NCBI RefSeq assembly: GCF_001984195.1 | Contig: NZ_MTQN01000011.1 | Span: 124,001-188,000, forward strand | Source of the DNA: Kribbella sp. ALI-6-A | Lineage (GTDB): Bacteria > Actinomycetota > Actinomycetes > Propionibacteriales > Kribbellaceae | Reading direction: 5' to 3' | Length of the DNA: 64,000 nt | Shown here: one piece after another, positions 1 to 8,797 of the stretch | How the letters are laid out: each line of letters begins with the position of its first letter | Numbering within the stretch: the stretch's first letter is position 1 | The notes under the pieces: model-generated | Seen by the model: only the letters and a program-made list of their open reading frames with translations | Database searches by the model: none | Told to the model about the DNA's origin: nothing | Translations under genes and position numbers: made by a program

Positions 1-1729
1 TCACCACCACCGAGTGCACCTGGTCGTCGGCGATCACCGCGGTCAGCGCCTCGGAGAAGTCCGACGCCGAGGCGTCGGCGCTGAGCGTGTGGGGCTCCCC
101 CGCGACGTCCAGCCCGCAGGTGGCCATCATGTCGAGCGCGAGCAGCGTCAGCGCGTCGGAGTTGCTGACGATCGCGACCCGCCGGCCCTTCGGCAACGGC
201 TGGTGCGCGAGCAGCTGCGCCACGTCGAACAGCTCGCCCGTGGTGTCCACGCCGATCAGCCCGCTCTGCCGGAACAACGAGTCGACCGTTGCCGCCGGCA
301 AGTGACTGCGCCGGACCGTGTGCCCGAGCGGAACGCCCTGGGTGGCCCGCCCCGACTTCAGCGCGATCACCGGCTTACGGCGCGCCAGCCGCCGCGCGAC
401 CCGGCTGAACTTGCGCGGATTGCCGAGCGACTCCAGGTAGAGCAGGACCACCTCGGTGGACTCGTCGGAGTACCAGTACTGCATCAGGTCGTTGCCGGAC
501 ACATCGGCCCGGTTGCCCGCCGACACGAAGCTCGACAGCCCGAGACCGCGCCCGACCATGTCGGCCAGGATCGACACGCCGAGCGCGCCGGACTGGCAGA
601 AGAACGCCACCCGCCCCGGACTCGGCATCAGCGGCGACAGTGTCGCGTTGAGCGAGACGCCGGAGGCGGTGTTGATCACGCCGAGCGCGTTCGGCCCGAT
701 CACGCGCATCCCGTACGAACGGGCGAGCCCGACCAGGCGGCGCTGCCGGCGGCGTCCCTCGGGGCCGACCTCGGCGAAGCCGCTCGACACCACGACCAGC
801 CCGCGGACGCCCTTCGCGGCGCAGTCCAGCACCACGTCGACGACCGCCTCGGCCGGTACCGCGACCACGGCCAGGTCGACCGTGTCGTCGACGTCCCGGA
901 TCGTCCCGTACGCCGGGACGCCGTCGATTTCCTCGTCCTTGGTGTCGGTGTTCACGGCGTACAGGCGGCCCGGGAAGCCGGCGTCGCGCAGGTTGCGCAG
1001 CAGCGCGTTGCCGATCGTGCCCTCCCGCCGCGACGCGCCGATCACCGCGACGCTGGCCGGCGTCAGCAACCGGGCGATCGACAGCGCCTCGGACCGCTGC
1101 TCGCGGGCCTGCATCACCTCGAACGACGTGTCGGTGGGCGCGATGTCGAACTCGACCATGATCACGCCGTCCTCGAACTCCCGGGCCACCTTGTAGCCGG
1201 CCTCGGTGAAGACGGTGATCATCTTGCGGTTGTCCGGCAGCACCTCGGCCACGAACCGGGTGATGCCGTGCTCGCGCGCCGCCTGGGCCAGGTGCTCGAG
1301 CAGCAGTTGGCCGAGCCCGCGGCCCTGGTGCGCGTCCTCGATCAGGAACGCGACCTCCGCGGTCCGCCGGCCGGTCCGCTCGTAGCGGCCGACGCCGATC
1401 ATCGCGTCGGCGACGGTGACGATCAGCGCGAGGCGGTCGTGGTAGTCGACCTGGGTGAACCTGGCCACGTCCCGGTCCGACAGTTGCGGGTACGGCGCGA
1501 AGAACCGGTAGTACTTCGACTGCTCCGAGACCCGCGCGTAGAACTCGACCAGCAGGTCGGCGTCGTCCGGTGTGATCGGCCTCAGATGCGCGGTCGCGCC
1601 GTCGCGCAGTACGACGTCCGCCTCGAACTCCACCGGGTAGCCGTCGGGCCGCCCGGCCAGCGGCCGTCCAGCCAGCGGCAGGCCCGCGAGGGTCTGCCCG
1701 GCGGTCTCTGGCTCCTCCGGCGATGTCAC
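1..1729 (-). CDS. GNAT acetyltransferase / ADP-forming acyl-CoA synthetase fusion, 3' end missing
   Basis: This is a protein acetyltransferase of the Pat type fused to an ADP-forming acetyl-CoA synthetase-like module. About 576 codons are visible; the C-terminal part lies beyond the left edge. Residues about 36-195 form a GNAT domain with the acetyl-CoA loop QGRGLG at 135-140. Residues about 222-320 form a CoA-binding Rossmann domain (SVAVIGASRREGTIGN). The following residues match the succinyl-CoA-ligase-like domain. In bacteria such fusions acetylate lysines of acyl-CoA synthetases, with the second module acting as a sensor; some actinobacterial members carry GNAT at the N-terminus, as here. 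I chose the GTG at 1727-1729; there is no clear Shine-Dalgarno, and a GTG about 32 codons downstream is possible. It is divergent from the permease at 1809. Whether the synthetase half is active cannot be judged because its end is missing. Confidence 0.85.
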   Translation of the reverse strand, partial: MTSPEEPETAGQTLAGLPLAGRPLAGRPDGYPVEFEADVVLRDGATAHLRPITPDDADLLVEFYARVSEQSKYYRFFAPYPQLSDRDVARFTQVDYHDRLALIVTVADAMIGVGRYERTGRRTAEVAFLIEDAHQGRGLGQLLLEHLAQAAREHGITRFVAEVLPDNRKMITVFTEAGYKVAREFEDGVIMVEFDIAPTDTSFEVMQAREQRSEALSIARLLTPASVAVIGASRREGTIGNALLRNLRDAGFPGRLYAVNTDTKDEEIDGVPAYGTIRDVDDTVDLAVVAVPAEAVVDVVLDCAAKGVRGLVVVSSGFAEVGPEGRRRQRRLVGLARSYGMRVIGPNALGVINTASGVSLNATLSPLMPSPGRVAFFCQSGALGVSILADMVGRGLGLSSFVSAGNRADVSGNDLMQYWYSDESTEVVLLYLESLGNPRKFSRVARRLARRKPVIALKSGRATQGVPLGHTVRRSHLPAATVDSLFRQSGLIGVDTTGELFDVAQLLAHQPLPKGRRVAIVSNSDALTLLALDMMATCGLDVAGEPHTLSADASASDFSEALTAVIADDQVHSVVV

Positions 1730-1808
1730 CCGATCAGCCTACTCACCGGACGGCGGCCTCACGACGCCATTCCGGTGCACGGAAGGTGCTCACATAGGGT
1801 CTGCAGTC

Positions 1809-2957
1809 ATGTGGTGGCTGAGCGCGCTCGGCGGACTGGGCGTGCTGGTCACGGGTCTGCTCGGGCTGGACGACGCAGCAGGCGTGCTGGAGCGCATCGC
1901 CTCGGTCCTGGTGTTCCTGGTCGCCGTGACGGTGATCGCAGGGCTCGCCGACTCGGCGAAGGTATTCGACGTCGCGGCCCGGGAGGCGGCTTACCTGGCG
2001 CGTGGCAAGACGTGGCGCCTGTGGCTGCTGGTCGTCGTACTGGCTACTGCGCTCACCATCGTGCTGTCGCTCGACACGTGCGCGGTGCTGCTGACTCCGG
2101 TCGTACTGGCGATGGCGCGGCAGCTGAGCATCCCGCCGAAGCTGTTCGCCTTCACCACGGTCTGGCTGGCCGGTACGGCGTCGCTGCTGCTGCCCGTGTC
2201 CAACCTCACCAACCTGCTGGCGCTGCACCGGCTCGACCAGCTGGGTCTGGGCCTGGCGGACTACCTCGCGCTGAGCTGGCGCCCCGCGGTCACCGCCATC
2301 GTGATCACCGTCGCGGTGCTGGCCGCCCTGTTCCACCGAGACCTGCGCCGCGAGTACGCCGTACCGGAGACCCCGGCTGTCGACGACAAGGTCCTCTTCT
2401 GGAGCTCCGCCGGCATCTGCCTCGCCCTGGGACCGGCGTTCGTGTCGGGCGTCGACGTAGCCATCCCGGCGACCATCGGCGCGCTCATCCTCACCGGACT
2501 GTTCGCAGTACGACGCCGAGCGGCGCTGAAGTGGTCCCTAATCCCCTGGCGGCTGGTTGTCACCGTGGTCGGCCTGTTCCTGGTCGTCGGCGCACTCACC
2601 GCTCACGGACTGGAACAGCTTCTCGGCGACGTGGCCGGCACAGTCTCCGCCGGCCTCGGCTCCGACCTCCGGCTCACCGGTACGGCAGCCGTCGGGGCGA
2701 ACGCGTTCGACAACCTCCCGGCGTACCTGGCGATGGAACCAGTGGCCGCCGCGGAAGGTCATCGGATGATGCTGCTGCTGATCGGCGTGAACTGCGGCTG
2801 CCTACTGACCCTGTGGGGCTCGCTGGCCACGCTGATCTGGCGGGACCGCTGCGTCGCGGCAGGCGTCCACATCTCCTGGTGGTCGTTCCTGTGGCGCGGA
2901 CTCGTGTTGATCCCCTTGGTGCTCGCCGGGGCGGTTGCCGCGCTGCGGCTCGGCTAG
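1809..2957 (+). CDS. SLC13/ArsB-superfamily permease
   Basis: This is an integral membrane anion transporter of the ArsB/NhaD/SLC13 (ion transporter) superfamily with 382 residues and about ten hydrophobic segments. The conserved half-helix motifs are visible twice: LDTCAVLLTPVVL and VSNLTNLLAL in the first half, and VGANAFDNLPAYLAM in the second. This arrangement of two inverted repeats is typical of arsenite/citrate permeases. Substrate cannot be assigned. There is no arsR, arsC or arsA nearby, so an arsenic role is unsupported. The ATG at 1809 follows a weak AGGG. The gene stands alone between the divergent acetyltransferase and the acyl-CoA synthetase. Confidence 0.75.
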   Translation: MWWLSALGGLGVLVTGLLGLDDAAGVLERIASVLVFLVAVTVIAGLADSAKVFDVAAREAAYLARGKTWRLWLLVVVLATALTIVLSLDTCAVLLTPVVLAMARQLSIPPKLFAFTTVWLAGTASLLLPVSNLTNLLALHRLDQLGLGLADYLALSWRPAVTAIVITVAVLAALFHRDLRREYAVPETPAVDDKVLFWSSAGICLALGPAFVSGVDVAIPATIGALILTGLFAVRRRAALKWSLIPWRLVVTVVGLFLVVGALTAHGLEQLLGDVAGTVSAGLGSDLRLTGTAAVGANAFDNLPAYLAMEPVAAAEGHRMMLLLIGVNCGCLLTLWGSLATLIWRDRCVAAGVHISWWSFLWRGLVLIPLVLAGAVAALRLG

Positions 2958-3020
2958 TTGTCCACAGACACGCGCGAGCCCGATTGCCGTGGGCGTCCGG
3001 GTGAGGGAATCATGCCCTGC

Positions 3021-4730
3021 ATGAGCGAGGAACAGAGCACCTCGGACAACACCCGGGCCTTCCGTGAGGCGCGCGACTTCCTGGTCGCGCACCGGGAGGA
3101 CTACGACACGGCGTACCGGGACTTCAGCTGGCCGGCGTTCGACCGGTTCAACTGGGCGCGGGACTGGTTCGACGCGCTTGCCGTCGAGCAGGCCGAGGTG
3201 GCGGCGCTGACGATCGTCGAGGAGGACGGCGAGGTCAACTCGCTCACCTACGCGCAGATGGCCGAGCGGTCGCGCCAGGTGGCCGGCTGGCTCACCGAGC
3301 ACGGGCTGCAGCCCGGCGACCGGGTCCTGATCGTGCTCGGCAACACCGTGCCGCTCTGGGAGGTCATGCTCGGCTGCATCCGGGCCGGCGCGGTGATGAT
3401 CCCGGCAACGACTCTGCTCACCGACGCCGATCTGGCCGACCGGATCACGCGCGGCGGCGTGCGGGTGGTCGTCACCAGCAGCGCCGACGCCTCCCGGTAC
3501 GCCGGGATCGCGGACCACTGCCTTCGGGTCGGCATCGGCGAGCCGGTCGAGGGCTGGCTCGACTACGACGACAGCCGCCAGTACGACGGTCCGGTGCCCG
3601 AGGTCGACACCTCGGCCGACGACTCGCTGCTGCTCTACTTCACCTCCGGCACGACCAGCGAGCCGAAGCTGGTCGAGCACACCCAGGTCAGCTACCCGGT
3701 CGGTCATCTGTCGACGATGTACTGGATCGGGCTCCAACCCGGTGACGTGCACCTCAACGTGTCGTCGCCGGGATGGGCGAAGCACTCGTGGAGCAACGTC
3801 TTCGCGCCCTGGAACGCGGGCGCGACCGTCTTTCTCTACAACTACACGCGCTTCGACGCCGAGAAGATGCTGCAGGTGCTGCAGACGTACGGCGTGACCA
3901 CGTTCTGCGCGCCGCCGACGGTCTGGCGGATGCTGATCCAGGCCGACCTGTCCGCGGTCGAGGTGGCGATCCGGGAGTGCATCTCGGCCGGTGAGCCGCT
4001 CAACCCGGAGGTGATCGAGCAGGTCCGCAACGCGTGGGGCATCACGATCCGCGACGGGTACGGCCAGACCGAGACCACCGCCCAGATCGGCAACCCGCCG
4101 GGCCAGCCGGTCAAGCTCGGCTCGATGGGCCGGCCGCTGCCCGGGTACTCGATCGCGCTGGTCGACCCGGCCACCGACACGGTCGGCGACGACGGCGAGA
4201 TCTGCATCGAGCTCGCTCCCCCGCCGGTGCCGCTGATGCGCGGCTACCGCGATGCGAAGGCGCTGACCGACGAGGTGATGCGCGGCGGTTTCTACCACAC
4301 CGGCGACGTCGCCAGCCGCGACGAGGACGGCTACATCACCTACGTCGGGCGCTCCGACGACGTGTTCAAGGCCAGCGACTACCGGATCTCGCCGTTCGAG
4401 CTGGAGTCGGTGCTGATCGAGCACCCGGCCGTCGCCGAGGCGGCCGTCGTACCGTCGCCGGACCCGGTCCGCCTGGCCGTGCCGAAGGCGTACGTCGTCC
4501 TGGCGCCCGGCCGCGAGCCGTCGCGCGAACTGGCCGGCGAGATCCTCCAGTTCTGCCGCGACCACCTGGCGGCGTACAAGCGGATCCGGCGAATCGAGTT
4601 CGCCGAGCTGCCGAAAACCATCTCGGGCAAGATCCGCCGGGTCGAGCTGCGCACCGAGGAAGCCGACAAGGTCGCCGGCGGTCAGCACCCCGAACACGCC
4701 TACGACGAGTCCGACTTCCAACAGCCCTGA
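3021..4730 (+). CDS. AMP-dependent acyl-CoA synthetase (MACS-like)
   Basis: This adenylate-forming enzyme is predicted to activate a carboxylic acid with ATP and load it on CoA. The ANL-family signatures are in order: the P-loop YFTSGTTSEPKLVEH, then GYGQTETT, the hinge region TGDVASRDEDGYITYVGRSDD, and the C-terminal lysine motif KTISGKIRR. The segment SPGWAKHSWSNVFAPW with its following helix resembles medium-chain acyl-CoA synthetases rather than acetyl-CoA synthetase. The start is uncertain: ATG 3021 gives 569 residues beginning MSEEQ, with GAGGGA 12 nt upstream; ATG 3012 adds three residues but leaves only 3 nt after the same GAGGGA. Substrate is unknown, and no beta-oxidation genes flank it. 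Confidence 0.85.
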   Translation: MSEEQSTSDNTRAFREARDFLVAHREDYDTAYRDFSWPAFDRFNWARDWFDALAVEQAEVAALTIVEEDGEVNSLTYAQMAERSRQVAGWLTEHGLQPGDRVLIVLGNTVPLWEVMLGCIRAGAVMIPATTLLTDADLADRITRGGVRVVVTSSADASRYAGIADHCLRVGIGEPVEGWLDYDDSRQYDGPVPEVDTSADDSLLLYFTSGTTSEPKLVEHTQVSYPVGHLSTMYWIGLQPGDVHLNVSSPGWAKHSWSNVFAPWNAGATVFLYNYTRFDAEKMLQVLQTYGVTTFCAPPTVWRMLIQADLSAVEVAIRECISAGEPLNPEVIEQVRNAWGITIRDGYGQTETTAQIGNPPGQPVKLGSMGRPLPGYSIALVDPATDTVGDDGEICIELAPPPVPLMRGYRDAKALTDEVMRGGFYHTGDVASRDEDGYITYVGRSDDVFKASDYRISPFELESVLIEHPAVAEAAVVPSPDPVRLAVPKAYVVLAPGREPSRELAGEILQFCRDHLAAYKRIRRIEFAELPKTISGKIRRVELRTEEADKVAGGQHPEHAYDESDFQQP

Positions 4731-4781
4731 CGCCTGGACCGGGAGACGCTTCCACCACTCGACGCGTGATGGAATGGCCGG

Positions 4782-5549
4782 ATGTCAGTCGACACCGGCC
4801 TGGGGGTATCCGCGCTCGTCGTCCTGCCGTTGCTCGTGGCAATCGCCGTCCTGGCGTCGCGCCAGGCTCAGCTGAGGCACGACAAAGGGATCGTCACCGC
4901 CGCCCTGCGGGCCGTGCTGCAGCTGGCGCTGGTCGGCGCGGTCGTCGGGTTCGCCCTGCAGACGATCTGGGGTGCGCTCGCGTTCGTCCTGGTGATGCTG
5001 ACCGTCGCGACCTTCACCAGCACCCGGCGGATCCACGGCACCGCGGTCGTGCCCGGTCAGCTCATGTTCTGTGCGATCGCGATCGGCGGCAGCGCCTGCG
5101 TGATCCTGCTCCTGCTGATCCTGCCCGGCGTCGTCCCGCGCAACCCGGAGACGATCCTGCCGATGGGCGGCATCATCATCGGCGGCACGATGAACGCGAC
5201 CACGCTGGCCGGCCGTCGCCTGCTCGCCGAGTACGGCGGCCGCTTCGGCGAGTACGAGGCCGGCCTGTCGATCGGACTGCTGCCGGCGGAGGCGTTCAAG
5301 CTGGTCGCCGGCCCGACCGCCGGTGACGCGCTGCTGCCCGCGCTCGACCAGACCCGTACGGTCGGCCTGGTCACCCTGCCCGGCGCGTTCGTCGGCATGG
5401 TGCTCGGCGGCGCGTCACCGACCGCGGCCGCGGCCCTGCAGCTCGTGGTCCTGCTCGGCCTGGTCGCCGCCGAGTCGCTCGCCATTCTGGTCACCACGGA
5501 GCTCCTTGCCCGCGCCGCGCTGCCGGACGGGCGTACCGTTTCCTCATGA
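4782..5549 (+). CDS. fetB: FetB-family (UPF0014) ABC permease
   Basis: The 255-residue polytopic membrane protein matches the FetB/UPF0014 family. Recognisable are the N-terminal helix with RQAQLRHDKGI, the conserved TFTSTRRIHGT loop, the PMGGIIIGGTMNATTLAGRRL segment and the ETILPMGG region. In Escherichia coli FetB pairs with the ATPase FetA to export iron under oxidative stress. No ATPase of that kind lies next to it here, so the partner would have to be encoded elsewhere. Its stop overlaps the start of the following DUF2630 gene (ATGA), so the two are probably translationally coupled. The gene symbol is by family resemblance only. Confidence 0.75.
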   Translation: MSVDTGLGVSALVVLPLLVAIAVLASRQAQLRHDKGIVTAALRAVLQLALVGAVVGFALQTIWGALAFVLVMLTVATFTSTRRIHGTAVVPGQLMFCAIAIGGSACVILLLLILPGVVPRNPETILPMGGIIIGGTMNATTLAGRRLLAEYGGRFGEYEAGLSIGLLPAEAFKLVAGPTAGDALLPALDQTRTVGLVTLPGAFVGMVLGGASPTAAAALQLVVLLGLVAAESLAILVTTELLARAALPDGRTVSS

Positions 5550-5794
5550 CCGACGACAAGAGCATCCTCCACCGCATCAACGACCTGGTGTCCGAGGAGC
5601 ACGACCTGCGCTCCAAGCACGCGGCCGGCACGATCGACGACGCCGACGAGAAGGCCCGCCTGCGCGCCCTCGAGGTCGAGCTGGACCAGTGCTGGGACCT
5701 GCTGCGCCAGCGCCGCGCCAAGCGCGAGTTCGGCGACGACCCGAACACCGCCCAGGCCCGCTCCGCCGACACGGTCGAGGGCTACCTCAACTAA
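5546..5794 (+). CDS. DUF2630 family small protein
   Basis: This 82-residue, highly charged and mostly helical protein has the DUF2630 pattern: a helix with ILHRINDLVSEEHDLR, then the acidic DDADEKARLRALE stretch, then LDQCWDLLRQRRAKREFG, ending in a short tail with TVEGYLN. The family is common in actinobacteria and has no known function. The ATG overlaps the fetB stop codon by four bases. A strong hairpin terminator follows the stop directly, so this is the end of the transcript. Confidence 0.8.
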   Translation: MTDDKSILHRINDLVSEEHDLRSKHAAGTIDDADEKARLRALEVELDQCWDLLRQRRAKREFGDDPNTAQARSADTVEGYLN

Positions 5795-5799
5795 CAAGC

Positions 5800-5833
5800 C
5801 GGCGGCAGGGCGCCCACCGGCACCCTGCCGCCG
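5800..5833. terminator. Bidirectional hairpin terminator
   Basis: An 11-bp perfect stem (5800-5810 pairing with 5823-5833, arms CGGCGGCAGGG and CCCTGCCGCCG) with a 12-nt loop is followed on the plus strand by CTTTTACT. It separates the convergent DUF2630 and PPOX genes. Confidence 0.8.
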
Positions 5834-5864
5834 CTTTTACTGCTCTTCTCCAGCCGGTGTGCCC

Positions 5865-6287
5865 TCAGAAGCCACGCAATCTGTCCGGCGTGATCCGGAT
5901 CAGCACGGGGTAATCCTGGTGAAACTGCTCCGCGGTCATCCCCAGACTCGCCAGCCCCTCCGCGTACTTGGCGTCGTACACCGCCCGCTCCTCGTCCGTC
6001 GGCCCAGCCGGGTCGATCACCGCGTCCCCCGACAGCACCCCGACGTCCCCGCCGGTGAAGGTGGCATTGAAGTGCACCGCCACCCGCGGCTGCCGCTCGA
6101 TGTTGTGCAGCTTCGGCTTCCCCGCCTGGCTGAAGACCAGCACCTCCCGCCCGTTCCAGTGGAACCACACCGGGCTGGGCGCCGGCGTCCCCGACTTGCC
6201 GACGGTGGTCAGCCACACCACCTGCTCGCCGGCCAGCTGTTTCTCGATCCGGGCGCCGAACGCGGTGGACGTGTCGATCGTGAACAT
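5865..6287 (-). CDS. PPOX-class F420-dependent oxidoreductase family protein
   Basis: The 140-residue split-barrel flavin/deazaflavin-binding protein resembles the actinobacterial TIGR03667 group (mycobacterial Rv3369-like). Visible family features are the strand VVWLTTVGKSGTPAPSPVWFHW, the phosphate-binding KLHNIERQPRVAVHF and the C-terminal YPVLIRITPDRLRGF. Such proteins bind F420 or FMN and are thought to reduce small molecules; the substrate is unknown. The ATG at 6285-6287 is supported by the Shine-Dalgarno AGAGGGGG five bases upstream; the reading frame stays open further 5' but lacks family resemblance there. The end of the next gene (6329) lies just upstream on the same strand, so the two are probably co-transcribed. 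Confidence 0.8.
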   Translation of the reverse strand: MFTIDTSTAFGARIEKQLAGEQVVWLTTVGKSGTPAPSPVWFHWNGREVLVFSQAGKPKLHNIERQPRVAVHFNATFTGGDVGVLSGDAVIDPAGPTDEERAVYDAKYAEGLASLGMTAEQFHQDYPVLIRITPDRLRGF

Positions 6288-6328
6288 GTGAACCCCCTCT
6301 GGCTCAGTCGGTCTCGCCGAACAGTCGG

Positions 6329-6745
6329 TCAGGCCGGACCCAGGCGTCCCCACTCGATCGCCGGGCAGCGGTTCATCACCATCGTCAATCCCGCCGCCGT
6401 CGTTCGGGCATAGGCGTCCGGATCCACCACATCCAGCTGGAACCAGACCGCGCGGGCGTTGATTCCCACCGCCTCGTCCGCGATCGCGCCGGCCAGCTCC
6501 GAGCGGACGAACACGTCCACACAGTCCACCGCGAACGGAATGTCGGCCAGCGACGCGTACCCCTGCTCGCCGTGCACGGTCTCCGCCGAGGGATGCACCG
6601 GCACGATCCGTTTCCCGTGCTGCTGCAGGAACCGCGCCACGCCGTACGCCGCCCGGCTCGCGTTGTTCGACAGGCCGACCACTGCCCAGGTCTGGCAGTC
6701 GGCCAGGATCTTCCGGATATCGCTCTCATCAGCCCAGTTCGCCAT
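6329..6745 (-). CDS. CoA-binding domain protein (YccU-like)
   Basis: The 138-residue single-domain Rossmann protein of the CoA_binding_2 family has the nucleotide-loop motif WAVVGLSNNASRAAYGVARFL near residues 20-40. This is followed by the characteristic IVPVHPSAETVHGE and VDVFVRSE segments and a C-terminal MNRCPAIEWGRL. These proteins bind CoA or a related nucleotide; their role is unknown. It is the first gene of a short minus-strand unit with the PPOX gene. Confidence 0.85.
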   Translation of the reverse strand: MANWADESDIRKILADCQTWAVVGLSNNASRAAYGVARFLQQHGKRIVPVHPSAETVHGEQGYASLADIPFAVDCVDVFVRSELAGAIADEAVGINARAVWFQLDVVDPDAYARTTAAGLTMVMNRCPAIEWGRLGPA

Positions 6746-6773
6746 ACCGTCGATCTTGCCTCAGCCGGCCAAC

Positions 6774-7433
6774 CTAGGCCTGTCGGCGCAGGTACGTGAG
6801 CACCGCCGACACCCGCCGGTCCAGACCGTCTTCCAGGTGCAGCTTCGCGAAGATGTTGCCGACGTGCTTGCGGACCGCGGCCTCGCTGACGACGAGTTGC
6901 TCCGCGATCGACGCGTTCACCCGCCCCTCGGCCATCAGCGCGAGCACTTCCAGCTCCCGCGGGGTGAGCGCCGCCAACGGCCCGTCGTCCCGCCGCCGCG
7001 CCAGCAACTGGCGAACCACCTCCGGATCCACCACCGTCCCGCCCTCCGCCACCCGGTCCAGCGACGCGAGGAACTCCGTGACGTGCCCGACCCGATCCTT
7101 CAGCAGGTAGCCGATCCCGCCGGTCGTTGTCTCCAGCAACGACGACAGGTACGCGTCGGCGACGTACTGGGACAGCACCAGGATTCCGATCGACGGCAGC
7201 TCGGCCCGGATCGCGGCCGCCGCGCGCAGTCCCTCGTCGCTGTGTCCCGGCGGCATCCGGACGTCGGTGATCACGACGTCCGGCGGATCCTTGCGGACGA
7301 CGGCCAGCAGGGTGTCCGCGTCGCCGACGGCGTCACGCACCTCGTGCCCGGCCCGGTCGAGAATGCTGGCCAGTCCCTCTCGCAGCAGCATCGAGTCCTC
7401 GGCGAGCACGATGCTCAGTCGTCGAGCCGGCAC
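6774..7433 (-). CDS. NarL/LuxR-family response regulator
   Basis: The 219-residue DNA-binding response regulator has a receiver domain with acidic pocket E12-D13, phospho-acceptor D57 (VITDVRM) and the conserved lysine in YLLKDRVG. The C-terminal LuxR-type helix-turn-helix begins at LTPRELEVLALMAEGRVNASIAE. It is the partner of the histidine kinase immediately upstream, whose last codons overlap its start by 19 nt. I chose the GTG at 7431-7433, three codons before the first beta strand. By position, likely targets are the divergent ABC transporter operon at 8798 and perhaps the secreted repeat protein at 11689; this is inference. Confidence 0.92.
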   Translation of the reverse strand: MPARRLSIVLAEDSMLLREGLASILDRAGHEVRDAVGDADTLLAVVRKDPPDVVITDVRMPPGHSDEGLRAAAAIRAELPSIGILVLSQYVADAYLSSLLETTTGGIGYLLKDRVGHVTEFLASLDRVAEGGTVVDPEVVRQLLARRRDDGPLAALTPRELEVLALMAEGRVNASIAEQLVVSEAAVRKHVGNIFAKLHLEDGLDRRVSAVLTYLRRQA

Positions 7434-8689
7434 GGGCTCTCCATCCGTAGTCGAGTGGGCCCACCGGGTGGGCTGGACAGGTCGAGTGTGCCGCCCAAGG
7501 CGTCCAACCGGGTCACCAGCCCGGTCAGGCCGGTCCCGTTCGCCGGGTCGGCGCCGCCGGTTCCGTCGTCGGTGACGGTGACCACGAGCCGGTCGCGATT
7601 GATCCAGGCCTGCACGTGACAACTCTTGGCGTTGGCGTGCTTGGCGACGTTGCCCAGTGCCTCGCTGACGAAGAAGTACGCCGCGGCCTCGATCGGCGGC
7701 GGCAACCGGTTCGGCAGGGCCATCTGCACGGCCACCGGCAGCGGACTCCGGTCGGCCACCTCCCGTACGGCGGCCTCCAGCCCGAGGTCGACGAGCACGC
7801 GCGGGTGAATCCCACGCACCGCCTCGCGCAGATCGGCCAGCGCGGCCTCGGCCTCGCCGTGGGCCTTCACCACCAGCCGCTTGCTCTCCCCCTCGGGCAG
7901 ATCGAGCTCGGCGAGCCCGAGCGTCATGGTCAACCCGACCAGCCGCTGCTGTACGCCGTCGTGCAGGTGCCGCTCGATCCGGGCGCGCTCGGTCTCGAAC
8001 GCGTCGACCAGGTCGAGCCGGGACCGGCGCAGCTCGGCGACGTTGCGGCGCAGCTCGTCCTCGCGCGGCCCGAGCAGCGCCTTGGCCAGCGAGGCCTGGG
8101 CGGCCGCGACCACACCGATCAGGTACGACGACACGACGTAGAAACACGGCCCGAAGGTGACCAGGAACAGGAAGCCCTCTCCGGTCGTGTCCAGCACCCA
8201 CGGGCCCATCCCCATCGTGTCGTCGGTCGCGATGAGTGGGGCGAGCAAGGTGATGCCGAGGATGACCGCGCTCAGGCCGGCCGTGGCCGCGCTGAAGAAC
8301 CAGACGAACGTGCCGAGCAGTACGCCGTACCCGAGAGCGCGCAACGACGCCTGCTCTCGCCGCCGGAACTTCAGCCGCTCGCGCCGGTTCATCCCGGCCG
8401 GCATCGCCGCGTGCGGGCTGCGAATGCCCGTCGGCAGCACCAGCCGGGCCCGCTGACGCTCGACGATCCCGATCACCACGCCGAACAGCGGGAACGCGGT
8501 CAGCAGCAGCACGCCGATCACGATCGGACTGAGCACCGCACTGACCGCGACTCCGGCGATGAGCACCACGATCGTCAGCAGGCCGATCGGCACGGAGCTC
8601 AGGAGATAGGCATAGCTGCGCCACGGCCACGACGAGACGAGGTAGCGCGGCATGGCCAACGCGGCCCAGGCCGAGTTCGGTTCCTGCAC
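7415..8689 (-). CDS. Sensor histidine kinase (HisKA_3 type)
   Basis: The 424-residue membrane kinase has about four to six hydrophobic segments in the first 200 residues, resembling the actinobacterial 'putative sensor' domain (YLLSSVPIGLLTIVVLIAG). The dimerisation/phosphoacceptor helix follows with RIERHLHDGVQQRLVGL, then a HATPase_c domain (SEALGNVAKHANA, VTDDGTGG, NGTGLTGL). It overlaps the downstream response regulator and is divergent from an ABC transporter. This layout is typical of systems that sense cell-envelope stress or peptides. The start is the GTG at 8687-8689; an internal ATG at 8653 is an alternative. Confidence 0.9.
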   Translation of the reverse strand: MQEPNSAWAALAMPRYLVSSWPWRSYAYLLSSVPIGLLTIVVLIAGVAVSAVLSPIVIGVLLLTAFPLFGVVIGIVERQRARLVLPTGIRSPHAAMPAGMNRRERLKFRRREQASLRALGYGVLLGTFVWFFSAATAGLSAVILGITLLAPLIATDDTMGMGPWVLDTTGEGFLFLVTFGPCFYVVSSYLIGVVAAAQASLAKALLGPREDELRRNVAELRRSRLDLVDAFETERARIERHLHDGVQQRLVGLTMTLGLAELDLPEGESKRLVVKAHGEAEAALADLREAVRGIHPRVLVDLGLEAAVREVADRSPLPVAVQMALPNRLPPPIEAAAYFFVSEALGNVAKHANAKSCHVQAWINRDRLVVTVTDDGTGGADPANGTGLTGLVTRLDALGGTLDLSSPPGGPTRLRMESPCRLDD

Positions 8690-8797
8690 ACAGCAACCCT
8701 AGGCGCCGCACAGGCCCGCGGACGGTAGCTTCCGCGCTACCTCTACTGTCCCGCGCAAGCCAGCGCGCGATCCGCTGCGCGACGGTTGGCTGGGACC

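Noticed and set aside
1809..2957. An arsenite efflux assignment for the permease
   Set aside because: The fold fits ArsB, but no arsenic gene is nearby and SLC13-type substrates are equally possible.
14..3004. A long open frame on the plus strand through the acyltransferase region
   Set aside because: It is the antisense shadow of the acetyltransferase fusion. Its composition is Arg/Pro/Ala-rich with no domain, while the minus strand shows GNAT and CoA-binding motifs.
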